Below, in pieces: positions 43,346 to 52,100 of a stretch of 64,000 bases of DNA. The notes beneath the pieces were generated by a model. It was not told the origin of the DNA. It saw only the letters and a program-made list of their open reading frames with translations, and did not search any database. Source of the DNA: G965267605 sp965267605 (GTDB lineage Bacteria; Bacteroidota; Bacteroidia; Flavobacteriales_E; Vicingaceae); the NCBI GenBank assembly GCA_965267605.1, contig OZ254088.1, positions 3,100,001 through 3,164,000 of the forward strand. The letters are read 5' to 3'. A program made the translations under genes and the position numbers. Each line of letters starts with the position of its first letter. Position 1 is the first letter of the stretch.

Positions 43346-43765
43346 ATGTTAAACAAGCTTCTAACAACCGTATGTGTTGTGGGCTTTTTTGTGGCCGTAA
43401 CCGTACCCTTTCAAGGGTGCAAAAAGGATGTGCCGCCTACGTTGATACTTACCGTTACGGATACTGCAGATGTGGCTATGCCTAGTGCTGAGGTACGTGT
43501 GTGGTATGGAGCGGATGCAACGAATGGTGTTACGAATGACGATAATTACGATCAACGCGGGTTCACTGATTCTGAGGGGAAAGTAACATTCAGTTTCCCT
43601 TATTCGGCCATTCTGGATATCAACGCGTTTGCAGTAAAGACAACACCTAACCCACCGTTCCCGGACATCGTTGATACCCTTTGGGGAAGCACAGCGGTGA
43701 AGGTGCATACCAAGCGCCAGCGTTCCAAGGAGAACATCGTTGAAGAAACCGTTGAGGTTTATTAA
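43346..43765 (+). CDS. Small lipoprotein B, paralogue of the preceding gene
   Basis: 139 residues starting at ATG 43346, eleven bases after the stop of its paralogue. The lipobox FQGC gives Cys25. Shared with the first copy: CKK.VPP..ILTVTDT after the lipid site, NDD.Y, the block TPNPPFPDIVDTLWG and the tail KRQRSKENIVEETV. The pair looks like an old local duplication that kept its ends and core and diverged in between. The stop lies one base from the stop of the convergent methyltransferase gene. Confidence 0.75.
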   Translation: MLNKLLTTVCVVGFFVAVTVPFQGCKKDVPPTLILTVTDTADVAMPSAEVRVWYGADATNGVTNDDNYDQRGFTDSEGKVTFSFPYSAILDINAFAVKTTPNPPFPDIVDTLWGSTAVKVHTKRQRSKENIVEETVEVY

Positions 43766-43766
43766 T

Positions 43767-44543
43767 CTATTTGGTCAGAATGGCCAGCATATCGCCATGA
43801 TGCGATAAAGTCGGATCAAGAAAATCTACCCTGGTGAATCCCAGTTGTTTAGCGAATGTGGTCAGGTTCTCTTCATTCCAAAGCTGGTAATGTTCGTAGG
43901 CCTTGATTGATCCCCATTTTTCCTTTAGCTCTTTGGCCTCAGGACTTTCGGTATTGGGAGTCTGAAGGAAGAACACCCCACCGGGCATTAACATTCTGAA
44001 GATATCAGTGAACTCACGCTTTGGCTCACGCAAGTGCTCAACAAGATCAAATGCTGTGATCATAGAGAACATGTTGTCACCCAATTTGGCGCTTACGTTC
44101 CTGAAATCCTCGGTGAAGATGTTGCCGGCATATTCCTTATACTTCCTTTTGAACTGCATTGTCATTTCAGGAATCAACTCAACACCCCACGGTTCAAACC
44201 CGTTTTGAACAGCGGCTTCAAGCAAGAAACACTTGTTGCAACCTAGGTCCATGATCCTCTTTTCAAGATCGGGCCTCATAAAGGGCATTGCTTTTTTGAG
44301 CTTCATGTCGAAGTCGGCCACCCGTTCAGTGTATCCTTTAAGCTGCTCAAGAGATCGGAAAGGACCAGTTAACTTCCTCCTGATGGACTTCATTTTACTG
44401 CCTTCATATGCCGTGTAGATTTCCTGCTCGGTAGGCATCTCCTTAAGGTAGACGAGGCTGCACGAGTCGCATTGCACGTACTCGTACTTCTCCCAATAAC
44501 AGTAGTGTGACGCTTTGTCACCGCAAATGAAACAGCTTTTCAT
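43767..44543 (-). CDS. SAM-dependent methyltransferase with N-terminal zinc ribbon
   Basis: 258 residues. Two Cys pairs (CFICGDK and QCDSCSLVYL) form a zinc ribbon, followed by a class I methyltransferase core with post-motif-I acidic strand WGVELIPEM, motif II AFDLVEHLREP and motif III GGVFFLQTPN. Motif I is unusual: DLGCNKCFLLEAA instead of the glycine-rich DLGCGxG. The arrangement is typical of methyltransferases found in cell-surface polysaccharide and sugar pathways, but the substrate is unknown. Confidence 0.83.
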   Translation of the reverse strand: MKSCFICGDKASHYCYWEKYEYVQCDSCSLVYLKEMPTEQEIYTAYEGSKMKSIRRKLTGPFRSLEQLKGYTERVADFDMKLKKAMPFMRPDLEKRIMDLGCNKCFLLEAAVQNGFEPWGVELIPEMTMQFKRKYKEYAGNIFTEDFRNVSAKLGDNMFSMITAFDLVEHLREPKREFTDIFRMLMPGGVFFLQTPNTESPEAKELKEKWGSIKAYEHYQLWNEENLTTFAKQLGFTRVDFLDPTLSHHGDMLAILTK

Positions 44544-44588
44544 ACCTAAGCCCGAATGTACATATTGAAAGTCAATAGGTACATATAC

Positions 44589-44930
44589 TTAGTTTGAAGG
44601 TTGGAAGTATTCTACAATTGCATTACGTATCAACTTCTCTTGCTCCGGGCCATTAAGTGAGGGAAGTTTCTTTAGTCGTTCCCAGTGTGGCCATCCATCA
44701 TCATCACGTCCTTTGTATTCGTAATAGCCAAATGGTGTAAGGATGGTACACACCCCTATATGAATAACATCTAGCTTCTGGTCTTTAGAAAGCCGCGTGT
44801 AGTTTTTTCCTAATTCCTGCAGACCTATCAGATAAAGAATGCCTTGTTCATCCAAAGGATCTCCAATCTGCTCTTCCAGTCGTCTGAGAAGTTCAGTCCA
44901 TCTCACATCCACGTTTTCAAAAGCATCCAT
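44589..44930 (-). CDS. Conserved-looking hypothetical protein, 113 residues
   Basis: Soluble, helix-rich and acidic. Recognisable stretches include DVRWTELLRRLEEQIGDPLD, LYLIGLQELGKNYTRLSKDQ, the Cys-containing hydrophobic run IHIGVCTILTPFGYYEYKGR and DDDGWPHWERLKKLP. I do not recognise a named family. It is upstream of and on the same strand as the methyltransferase gene (46-base gap) and divergent from cvpA. A -7-like TATTTTGT lies just upstream of the ATG. Confidence 0.7.
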   Translation of the reverse strand: MDAFENVDVRWTELLRRLEEQIGDPLDEQGILYLIGLQELGKNYTRLSKDQKLDVIHIGVCTILTPFGYYEYKGRDDDGWPHWERLKKLPSLNGPEQEKLIRNAIVEYFQPSN

Positions 44931-44989
44931 GTTGACAAAATAGTTACTTCGGTGAGATTACCGAGGAACGTGTGCTTTAACTTCCACTC

Positions 44990-45511
44990 ATGAACTTCAT
45001 TGATGTTCTATTGTTGATTCCATTTTGCTGGGGGGCGTATAAGGGTTTCAAAAAAGGACTCATCATTGAGCTATGCGGGTTCCTTGCACTGGCTTTAGGA
45101 GTTTGGGGGGCGTACAAATTTGCCCCTGTAGCGTCTAAACTTATCCTGTCTATCTCGCACGCTTCAGATCAGGTTGCGAATCTTATAGGGTTTGGTTTGG
45201 TGTTTCTGTTGATTGTGGTGATTGTTTATTTCGGAGGGAAACAACTGGAGAAAGTAGTCAAGGCGGTAAAGCTATCCGTGATCAATAAGATTGCTGGTGC
45301 AGCGTTTGGTGGTTTGAAGCTGATCATGATAGCAGGCATCCTGCTATTCATTCTTGACCGGGTGGATCAGCGAATCCAAATCATCAGGTCAGAAGTAAAG
45401 GAAGGTTCTTTACTCTACGAACCAGTTGTTGAGCTTCAGGGTAAGATGTTTATCGAGCTCATGAAGGGCATGGAGGAACAAAAAAGCCCCTCCGAAACGG
45501 AAGGGCTTTAA
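44990..45511 (+). CDS. cvpA: CvpA family membrane protein
   Basis: 173 residues with four hydrophobic helices and the family start DVLLLIPFCWGAYKGFKKGL, followed by GFLALALGVWGAYK and the third and fourth helices. CvpA homologues occur in many bacteria and affect envelope stability or colicin V export. The last codons (KSPSETEGL) lie inside the terminator hairpin that ends the convergent T9SS gene. Confidence 0.85.
   Translation: MNFIDVLLLIPFCWGAYKGFKKGLIIELCGFLALALGVWGAYKFAPVASKLILSISHASDQVANLIGFGLVFLLIVVIVYFGGKQLEKVVKAVKLSVINKIAGAAFGGLKLIMIAGILLFILDRVDQRIQIIRSEVKEGSLLYEPVVELQGKMFIELMKGMEEQKSPSETEGL
45483..45510 (-). terminator. Intrinsic terminator for the T9SS type A gene, inside the cvpA 3' end
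   Basis: AAAGCCC and GGGCTTT flank an inner TCCG/CGGA stem with one C-A mismatch and an AAA loop. On the minus strand the hairpin is followed by TTTTTTG, a good U-tract. On the plus strand only TTTAA follows, and the hairpin overlaps the last codons and stop of cvpA, so it probably works mainly for the minus-strand gene. Confidence 0.75.
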
Positions 45512-45530
45512 TGGTAAGCGAAGTTTATTC

Positions 45531-46589
45531 TTATTTAACGATAAGCTTCTCAAGTGTGGTCTGATTGTCAATGTCAATCTTGATGAAGTAGTAACCGGCC
45601 GCCAGATTTCTGGTGTCGATCATAACTTTTTGCTGACCAGCATTTGATTTCGCATTGTATACCTTCTGAATGATGTTACCCTGAGCACCAACGATGTTGA
45701 TGTTTACCATTGCATCTTTGGTAAGGTTATAAGAGAATGTGGCCTGATCCTCAGCAGGATTAGGATATACACTCAACTCATTTGCTACATCAAATTCGGT
45801 TACCGAAGCAATTACCTTCAACTGAGTAGTTACCCAAGAAGACTGTGCACCGTTAAGATCTGAGCTTGCGAATGACAGCAGCGGGTACTTCGCGTCAACA
45901 CCTGGCATTGTAAAGCCTGGCTCGTAATAATCCCAACGATCGTTAATGAAAGTAAATGTTCCAAGAATACCTGCATTCGCAAATGTAGAATCGTGCGTAT
46001 GCACTCTTAGCACATTTGGAATACCAGCCATGAAAGGCATGTTCAGCGTACCATATCCATCACCAGTGATAGTAGCTGCACCAGAGAACGGGTATGTTCC
46101 CAGGGTTGAGTGAAGTGTTCCGGAGAACGCATCTGTACTACTTGTAAGATATGTGAACGGATACGTCATAAGCTCAGCTGGGTCTGTGTCCATGTCCATT
46201 ACTACAGAACCAAGACCAGCGATGTTGATACTGTATCCATACAACAATATGTTTGTTGCTGATGGCAGCACGTACGCATCACCACCTTTGAAGGTAGGAG
46301 GATCTTGTGCAACCGTAGAATTCCCAATGCCGGGATTCGAATAATCAGGCATGGTTGATGCATCACGGTAAGGAACTCCGTAATCATCAGAGGATGTATA
46401 TCCACCCATGTCACCATAGTTCCATGTTACACCAGCACCACCAGCAGTTTGAACGTAAGCTGAGTCACACTGCTTTAGGAAGATCGAATCTCCAATTGCT
46501 GGGTTAACCGAGCCAGCACTAAGGGTAGGCTGTGCTGCCACAAATCCCGCACACGCAAGTGCAGTAATAGCAAGTAAAAGTTTTCTCAT
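45531..46589 (-). CDS. T9SS type A sorting-domain cargo protein (paralogue 1)
   Basis: 352 residues. A signal peptide (MRKLLLAITALACAGFVAAQ) is followed by a beta-rich body of about 250 residues and the type IX sorting domain (VYPNPAEDQATFSYNL, GYYFIKID, ending LEKLIVK). Cargo of this kind crosses the outer membrane through the T9SS and is usually attached to the surface. The body has no domain I recognise; it contains PSATNILLYGYSINIAGLGS and HDSTFANAGILGTFTFIND. About half or more of the residues match the next gene, a tandem copy. Confidence 0.87.
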   Translation of the reverse strand: MRKLLLAITALACAGFVAAQPTLSAGSVNPAIGDSIFLKQCDSAYVQTAGGAGVTWNYGDMGGYTSSDDYGVPYRDASTMPDYSNPGIGNSTVAQDPPTFKGGDAYVLPSATNILLYGYSINIAGLGSVVMDMDTDPAELMTYPFTYLTSSTDAFSGTLHSTLGTYPFSGAATITGDGYGTLNMPFMAGIPNVLRVHTHDSTFANAGILGTFTFINDRWDYYEPGFTMPGVDAKYPLLSFASSDLNGAQSSWVTTQLKVIASVTEFDVANELSVYPNPAEDQATFSYNLTKDAMVNINIVGAQGNIIQKVYNAKSNAGQQKVMIDTRNLAAGYYFIKIDIDNQTTLEKLIVK

Positions 46590-46611
46590 AGCGTCTAAAA
46601 TTAGAGGATAC

Positions 46612-46619
46612 CAAATTTA
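46612..46619 (-). promoter_or_regulatory. -7 promoter box for T9SS cargo paralogue 1
   Basis: On the minus strand this reads TAAATTTG, a perfect TAnnTTTG match, 22 bases upstream of the ATG at 46589. It shows that the copy nearer the terminator can be transcribed on its own. Confidence 0.6.
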
Positions 46620-46657
46620 GCAATAATAATGCTGCTAATTCCTCCAATCCGGAATCA

Positions 46658-47737
46658 CTATTTGACGATCAACTTTCTAAGCGTTTTCTGTTGATTTACA
46701 GACACTTGTATGAAGTAGTATCCTGACGCGAGGCCATTCGTGGGAATCTCGAACTTGGCAGCGCCTGCATTTCTCTTGCCGTTATATACTTCCCTTATCA
46801 CCTGCCCTTGCGCACCAACAATGTTCAGTCCTACGTCCGCATCCTGTGTAAGATTGAACGTGAAATTGGTTCTGTCTTCGGCAGGATTGGGATATACGTT
46901 CAAATCAGTTGCCATAGTAAACTCAGTTACTGAAGCAATTACTTTTAGCTGAGTAGTGACCCAGGATGATGTGGCACCATTCAAATTAGAGGTGTGAAAA
47001 GACAAAAGAGGGTAAGTCGCATCCACTCCAGGCATCGTGAACCCTGGCTCATAGTAATCCCATGAGTCGTTTATGAATGTGAACGTACCCAAAGGAGGGC
47101 CTGCGTTTAAAAAAGTAGAATCATGCGCATGCACTCTAAGCACGTTTGGAATCCCGGACATGAAGGGCATGGTAAGTGTTCCGTACGCATCGCCCGATAC
47201 AGTAACCGCACCTGTGAACGGGTACGTTCCGAGTCCAGAATGCGCTGTTCCCGCGTATGCATCGGTAATGTTTGACAAATACGTGAAGGGGTAATTCATG
47301 ATTTCCGCGGGATCACTATCCATGTCAAGGACAATAGCACCCAAACCAGCAACGGTAATGGTAGAACCGTACATAAGAATGTTTGATGCTGAAGGAAGCG
47401 TATAGATTACGCCTCCATTATAAAGCGGAGGCACTTCAGCTACAGTGGAGTTTCCGATACCGGGCTTGCTGTAATCGGGCATGGTAGATGCGTCTCGATA
47501 TTTAATCCAATAGTCAAGGGTATCATTGGGAGGTTGTACCTCGATGTAACCTGTCATATTGCTGTAGTTCCACGTTTGGTTGGCGCCATTGGGCCCCTGT
47601 ACATATGCTGAGTCAATGGCTTTGACAAAAATGGAATCGTTAATGGCCGGATTTACACTACCGGAAGTAAGTGATGGTTGCGCGAACAATGCTAAACTGG
47701 CTACGGCCAGAAAGGCGCTTATACATAGCTTTTTCAT
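46658..47737 (-). CDS. T9SS type A sorting-domain cargo protein (paralogue 2)
   Basis: 359 residues, a tandem copy of the preceding cargo gene. Shared segments include SVNPAI.DSIF at the N-terminus, YRDASTMPDYS.PGIGNSTVA, GIPNVLRVHAHDSTF, YEPGFTMPGVDA.YPLLSF and SSWVTTQLKVIASVTEF, then the sorting domain (NVYPNPAEDRTNFTF to LRKLIVK). The N-terminal region differs by a short insertion (VQPPNDTLDYWIK). Substrate or role unknown. A -7-like TAACTTTC lies at 47759-47766 on the minus strand. Confidence 0.87.
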   Translation of the reverse strand: MKKLCISAFLAVASLALFAQPSLTSGSVNPAINDSIFVKAIDSAYVQGPNGANQTWNYSNMTGYIEVQPPNDTLDYWIKYRDASTMPDYSKPGIGNSTVAEVPPLYNGGVIYTLPSASNILMYGSTITVAGLGAIVLDMDSDPAEIMNYPFTYLSNITDAYAGTAHSGLGTYPFTGAVTVSGDAYGTLTMPFMSGIPNVLRVHAHDSTFLNAGPPLGTFTFINDSWDYYEPGFTMPGVDATYPLLSFHTSNLNGATSSWVTTQLKVIASVTEFTMATDLNVYPNPAEDRTNFTFNLTQDADVGLNIVGAQGQVIREVYNGKRNAGAAKFEIPTNGLASGYYFIQVSVNQQKTLRKLIVK

Positions 47738-47793
47738 GGGCGAAGAGGTTATTTACAAGAAAGTTACCGATAAGTCACAGACAACAGACGTGT

Positions 47794-48066
47794 CTAACGA
47801 TAATCGGTCTTAAGGAACTCACTGTATGGCATTAGGTTAGCCATGACCTGGATCTGCAAATAGACCTTATGGAACTCATCGTCATTCTCAAGTCTGTTAA
47901 GTGTCTTTAGTCGAAATGCATCAAATAGTCGCAGGGCCATTCGCTGTTCCTCATTAAGCAATTCCGATCTATTGAACTCAAGCTCCTTGAGATCATTAAT
48001 GGTAATGATGTGTACGTCTTGATCTGGCGTTTGAAGCACACCTTTGATCTTCTCCAAGTAATTCAA
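47794..48066 (-). CDS. Small soluble hypothetical protein downstream of the Sia-like operon
   Basis: 90 residues, alpha-helical and acidic, from a TTG start (MNYLEKIKGVLQTPDQDVHI). It contains TINDLKELEFNRSELLNEEQ and YLQIQVMANLMPYSEFLK. I recognise no family. It is on the same strand as the SiaABC-like genes, 93 bases after SiaC, but a hairpin with a T-run lies between, and a TAATTTG-type box (minus strand, 48086-48093) could give it its own promoter. It is a candidate partner of the switch only because of position. Confidence 0.55.
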   Translation of the reverse strand: MNYLEKIKGVLQTPDQDVHIITINDLKELEFNRSELLNEEQRMALRLFDAFRLKTLNRLENDDEFHKVYLQIQVMANLMPYSEFLKTDYR

Positions 48067-48127
48067 ACCAGTGGTCTATTCAAGTTCAAATTACGGGAAC
48101 CAAGGGTCGCGGGTTCCGGTAAACCCT

Positions 48128-48147
48128 AAAAACAAACTAACAGTTTG
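48128..48147 (-). terminator. Weak intrinsic terminator after the SiaABC-like operon
   Basis: On the minus strand CAAACT-GTT-AGTTTG forms a perfect six-base-pair hairpin followed by TTTTT. It lies 12 bases after the SiaC-like stop. The stem is short and AT-rich, so termination may be partial. Confidence 0.6.
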
Positions 48148-48159
48148 CTGTTGAAAGTG

Positions 48160-48534
48160 TTAATAAGTCTCGAACTCGAAATCGAGACCGATGGCGGTTT
48201 GAAATTTCTCGCCTAACTGAATGATGTCCTCGTCATCCTCCTCACATTTCCAAAGCACCTTAATGGTCTTTCCTCCTTCCATGAACGATTTGAGGGCTTT
48301 GATTACCTGCGCAATCATGATCTGAGAACTTGTGCTGATATAGTAGAGATCAAACTCAAAAGTCATGTCCGTTGGAAGTGCCGATTGGTTTTGTTTGAAC
48401 CAGTCCAATACCGGCTCGTAAATCGAGGCACTGTTCTCCGGAAACGACTTGCCAGCAATTCGAAACACTTCAGCATCTGTGTCCAGAAGAATCTCTGGGC
48501 TGTCGTTGGTTGCTTCGCTTTTATAAACGCTCAT
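48160..48534 (-). CDS. SiaC-like phospho-switch protein (DUF1987)
   Basis: 124 residues from ATG 48534, which follows the upstream stop with a GGAT spacer. The family DUF1987 contains Pseudomonas SiaC, which is phosphorylated on a threonine by SiaB and dephosphorylated by SiaA; unphosphorylated SiaC binds and activates the diguanylate cyclase SiaD. The matching segment here is LYYISTSSQIMI, with Thr at residue 68, the same number as the SiaC phosphorylation site. The remainder shows the expected STAS-like alternation of strands and helices. No cyclase gene is adjacent, so its target is unknown. Confidence 0.82.
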   Translation of the reverse strand: MSVYKSEATNDSPEILLDTDAEVFRIAGKSFPENSASIYEPVLDWFKQNQSALPTDMTFEFDLYYISTSSQIMIAQVIKALKSFMEGGKTIKVLWKCEEDDEDIIQLGEKFQTAIGLDFEFETY

Positions 48535-48538
48535 ATCC

Positions 48539-49105
48539 TCAGTAAGAAATCTCAAGATTTAGCATGATCCTATCATTGTCTAAATCTTCAGTGTTAAAGT
48601 TAATATTTCCTTCAGATTTCAAAACCAACGTCATCAGACCCAATCCTGCCTTGTGACCTTTCAATTCTGCACGATTAAGTTTCTTCTCGTACATCTTATT
48701 CAGTTTTTTCTTATCCAACTGTGAAATCTCTTCAAGGGTTTGCCTCACATTGGCAGAAGACTCAGTATTGATCAGATTGGAGGAATGGATAAAGAACTTT
48801 TCACCAATTCTACCGATGAGGAAGAAAGAGAGATGGAAACCATCTTCGTTCTTCGCTGAGTGAAACAATATATTCTGTAGAAGCTCAATGGCCGTATAGC
48901 TGATGTTCCTGACAAGACTAAGTGGTTCCCCAAGTGCTTCCAATTGACGCTCAATAGAGTTTGTAGCCGTAATGATGACATTTTGATTGATTGTGCCCAC
49001 ATAAGAGAGAATAACCCTGGCTTCGGAGTTGTCGGAGTATTTCTTTTTCAACTCTTCGTACCGGGTCAATATGAAGTCTTCTATCTCTCGCTCGTAAACT
49101 TCCAT
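48539..49105 (-). CDS. SiaB-like kinase (DUF6272, GHKL-type ATPase fold)
   Basis: 188 residues, near the length of Pseudomonas SiaB. The GHKL-type ATP-binding elements can be read: the N-box AIELLQNILFHS (Asn78) and the glycine loop GHKAGLGLMTL (about 150-160). There is no phospho-acceptor His domain, so it is expected to phosphorylate a protein partner, by analogy SiaC, directly. Its ATG overlaps the stop of the phosphatase gene by one base (TGATG), and its stop lies four bases before the SiaC start. Confidence 0.82.
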   Translation of the reverse strand: MEVYEREIEDFILTRYEELKKKYSDNSEARVILSYVGTINQNVIITATNSIERQLEALGEPLSLVRNISYTAIELLQNILFHSAKNEDGFHLSFFLIGRIGEKFFIHSSNLINTESSANVRQTLEEISQLDKKKLNKMYEKKLNRAELKGHKAGLGLMTLVLKSEGNINFNTEDLDNDRIMLNLEISY

Positions 49106-52100
49106 CAGGCACCTTGATATTTGAACGCAATCATCAACACATCATCGATCTGAGGTTCTTCACCTTGCCATTCATCAAAGAAGATAGAAATCTTCTCCTC
49201 TTGTTGTGATAGTGGTACCTCCGCCAATTCTTCAATGAGTTTTTTAACTCCAGACAATTTAAGTTTTTTTCCAGTCTGCTCTCCAAACTGATCTGGAAAA
49301 CCATCGGTGAACATATAAACGGTATCGCCAGGTTTGAGCTCTACATCTACAGTTTCGAAAACCTTCTCATCTCCAATCGCACTTCCTCCAATTGAGTCGG
49401 AGCTTCCCTTGATTTGCTTTAACCCATCTTCACCCATTATAATCAAAGGACGCACAGCGCCACTGAACTGCATTTCACCAGTAAGCAGGTTCAGGCTGCA
49501 CAAGGCCGCGTCAAGCCCATCGTGGGTAGTGGCCGTGGTATCCTGTTGAAGCGTTGAACGCACACTCGAGTCTACCAGTTCCAAGAACCTGCCTGGATCG
49601 GTTTCTTTCCTCTGCGTTGCAATATCCTTGAAGATTGTGGAACTAATCATCGACATAAATCCACCGGGAACACCATGTCCTGTACAATCAGCGCACGCAA
49701 TTACGAAATGATGGTCGATAAGCTGGTACCAATAAAAATCGCCACTCACGATATCCCGAGGCCGGTAAAAAATGAAAGATTCGGGAAGTGCTGTTTTCAG
49801 GGCTGAGTCTCCCGGGAGGATGGCTTGTTGAATCCTAAGGGCGTAGTTGATACTATCGGTGATGTCTTTGTTCTTGCGCTCAAGTTCTTCCTTCTGATCA
49901 ACCACTTCCTTTGTTCTGGCATCAAGCTGATTCTCAAGATATAGTTGTAGTGCCCGCTGGTTCTTTTCACGCACTCTCACAATCAGAACAATGATTCCTA
50001 TTAATGCAATAGACACAAGAATAATGAACCATAACTTCTTCCAAAATGGTGCGTCAACTGTGATACGGACCAATGCCGTGGGTTCTGAGCAGGCACCGCT
50101 GTTGTTACACGCTTTAACGTAGAACGTGTACTCCCCATCCTCAATCCGGGGATATGTAACATCTGTCCTTTCATTCGGCTCAGACCAATCCAGATCGTGG
50201 CCTTCCAGATACACCTGATACACCACACCTTCAGGATCTTTAAGACTGATCCCGATGTAATCGAATACGAATTTGTACGCATCGTAATCCAGTTCAATGG
50301 TCTTGGTAAAATCTACTTCCTCCTCACCGATTTTCAATGAAAGCAGGTTCATCAGAGGGGGTGTGGCATTCTGACTGTACTTTGTTGGATCAAACCTAAC
50401 TACTCCCTTGGTGGTGCCAATCCAGATATTGTCTTTCCCATCCCGGTATGTACCATTACTTGTACAGTCACCATCAATCCCGTTGCGTGGTCCAAATAGT
50501 TCGAAGGTCCCGCTACCGGTAAAATATCTACTTACACCTCCTCGGTGACCAACCCAAACGTCTCCCTGGTTACCTGCGATGATACTGTAGCAATAGTTGT
50601 TTTGTAAACCATCGTTTACGGTAAACTGCTCAACACTATCTGCTCCAACTTTAAAGATCCCATGACCGTAAGTGGCTACCCAGATGGTGCCATCATCCGA
50701 GAAGTCAATGGCATTGATATCCATAAGTTGGTTGAAATCAGCTAATTCCTCATATACAATGTCATCCCGTTTTATGTTGATCAACTGATTGCCGTGTGTT
50801 CCTGCCCAGATTGACCCGCTCCTTTCTTTGGCAATAGCGTGTATGTTGTTATGTACCATTCCAGAACTGGTATCGAATAGCTTGATCTCCATGCTTTCCT
50901 GATCGATCCGGTACAATCCACCTTGCGTAGCTGCCCATATATACCTCCCATCAAATACGGTAAGATTGATAGCCAGTGAAAGCGCATCTTCCGATAACTC
51001 AAATTGCGTGAACTTCTCATTGGCGATGTCCATGACCCACAACCCCGAATTTTCAGTTGCTAGCCACAAACGACCCAACAGGTCTTGAGAAATACCATTT
51101 ACACGGTCAGCCACAAATCCATTTTCCTGATTGTAGAATTTCCACCTCTCTTCCAAACCAGGATCTAAACGTGCCAGCCCGTTGTTCACACCAAACCACT
51201 TGATCTCATCCTTGAAGAATATAGACCAGGTTGCATTGCTAAACTGGGTGTTGTTGTGGCTATAGAACGTGAAAAATTCGTCCATCAAAACGGCTAAACC
51301 TTCGCCCACGGTACCTACCCATAAATTGCCCTCACGGTCATCGAAACTCACTGTGGTATAGTCGAATAGACCATTCGCTTTCGAGTATCGCAGCGTACCA
51401 TTAACCGAGCCTTCTTCGGTTACTACAACCCGCTCCAGACCGGCATAAGTTGAGAGCCATAAAACGCGATCTTTCGTAATCCTTGCATGGCGAACACCAG
51501 AGTACACGGTTAACTCATGCAGGTTAGACTGCGACACCAATTCCCCGCCTTCATCAGCTAAGTGATATGTGCCCTGTTCCTTTGTGGAAACGAACACCTC
51601 TTTGCCTGTGCCGGTTGCAACCCATGCAATGTCGTATTCCGGAATTTCTTTAAACCGCTGAGGTCTTCCAGGGAGTTTGGATTTTGCGTCAATAGGCCAT
51701 TGCACTAGCCCATTGCTTGTACCTATTAGCAGATCACCATTGGGGGCGGTATTGATACAGTTGAAAATGATATCCTCATCAGCAAATTGAACCGGCAAGA
51801 TGTCCATGTCTTTGTTGATCCTGATTACGAAGCCATTTTGTGACGCAGCCCACACGTTGCCCAAAGAATCTCTTGTAAACCCAACAATCGCACTGGGAGC
51901 AGCAGAGTCAGGGAGGAGTACGAAGGGCTTGTTGTCTTGTAAAACGGAAAGTCCACCTTGATTATGGCCAACAAAAATGCTGTTCTTGTAATTGTAGACG
52001 AACGCGCAGAAATCCTCCGCCAGTCCTTGTGTAGTGGTGTAACTTCTCATATTTACACCATCTAGTCTGGCCAAACCCGCACCAGTGGCTACCCACAAGA

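Noticed and set aside
48539..49105. The kinase-like protein as an RsbW-type anti-sigma factor
   Set aside because: It has a GHKL fold, but the DUF1987 partner and gene order fit SiaB; no sigma factor or RsbV-like STAS gene is present.
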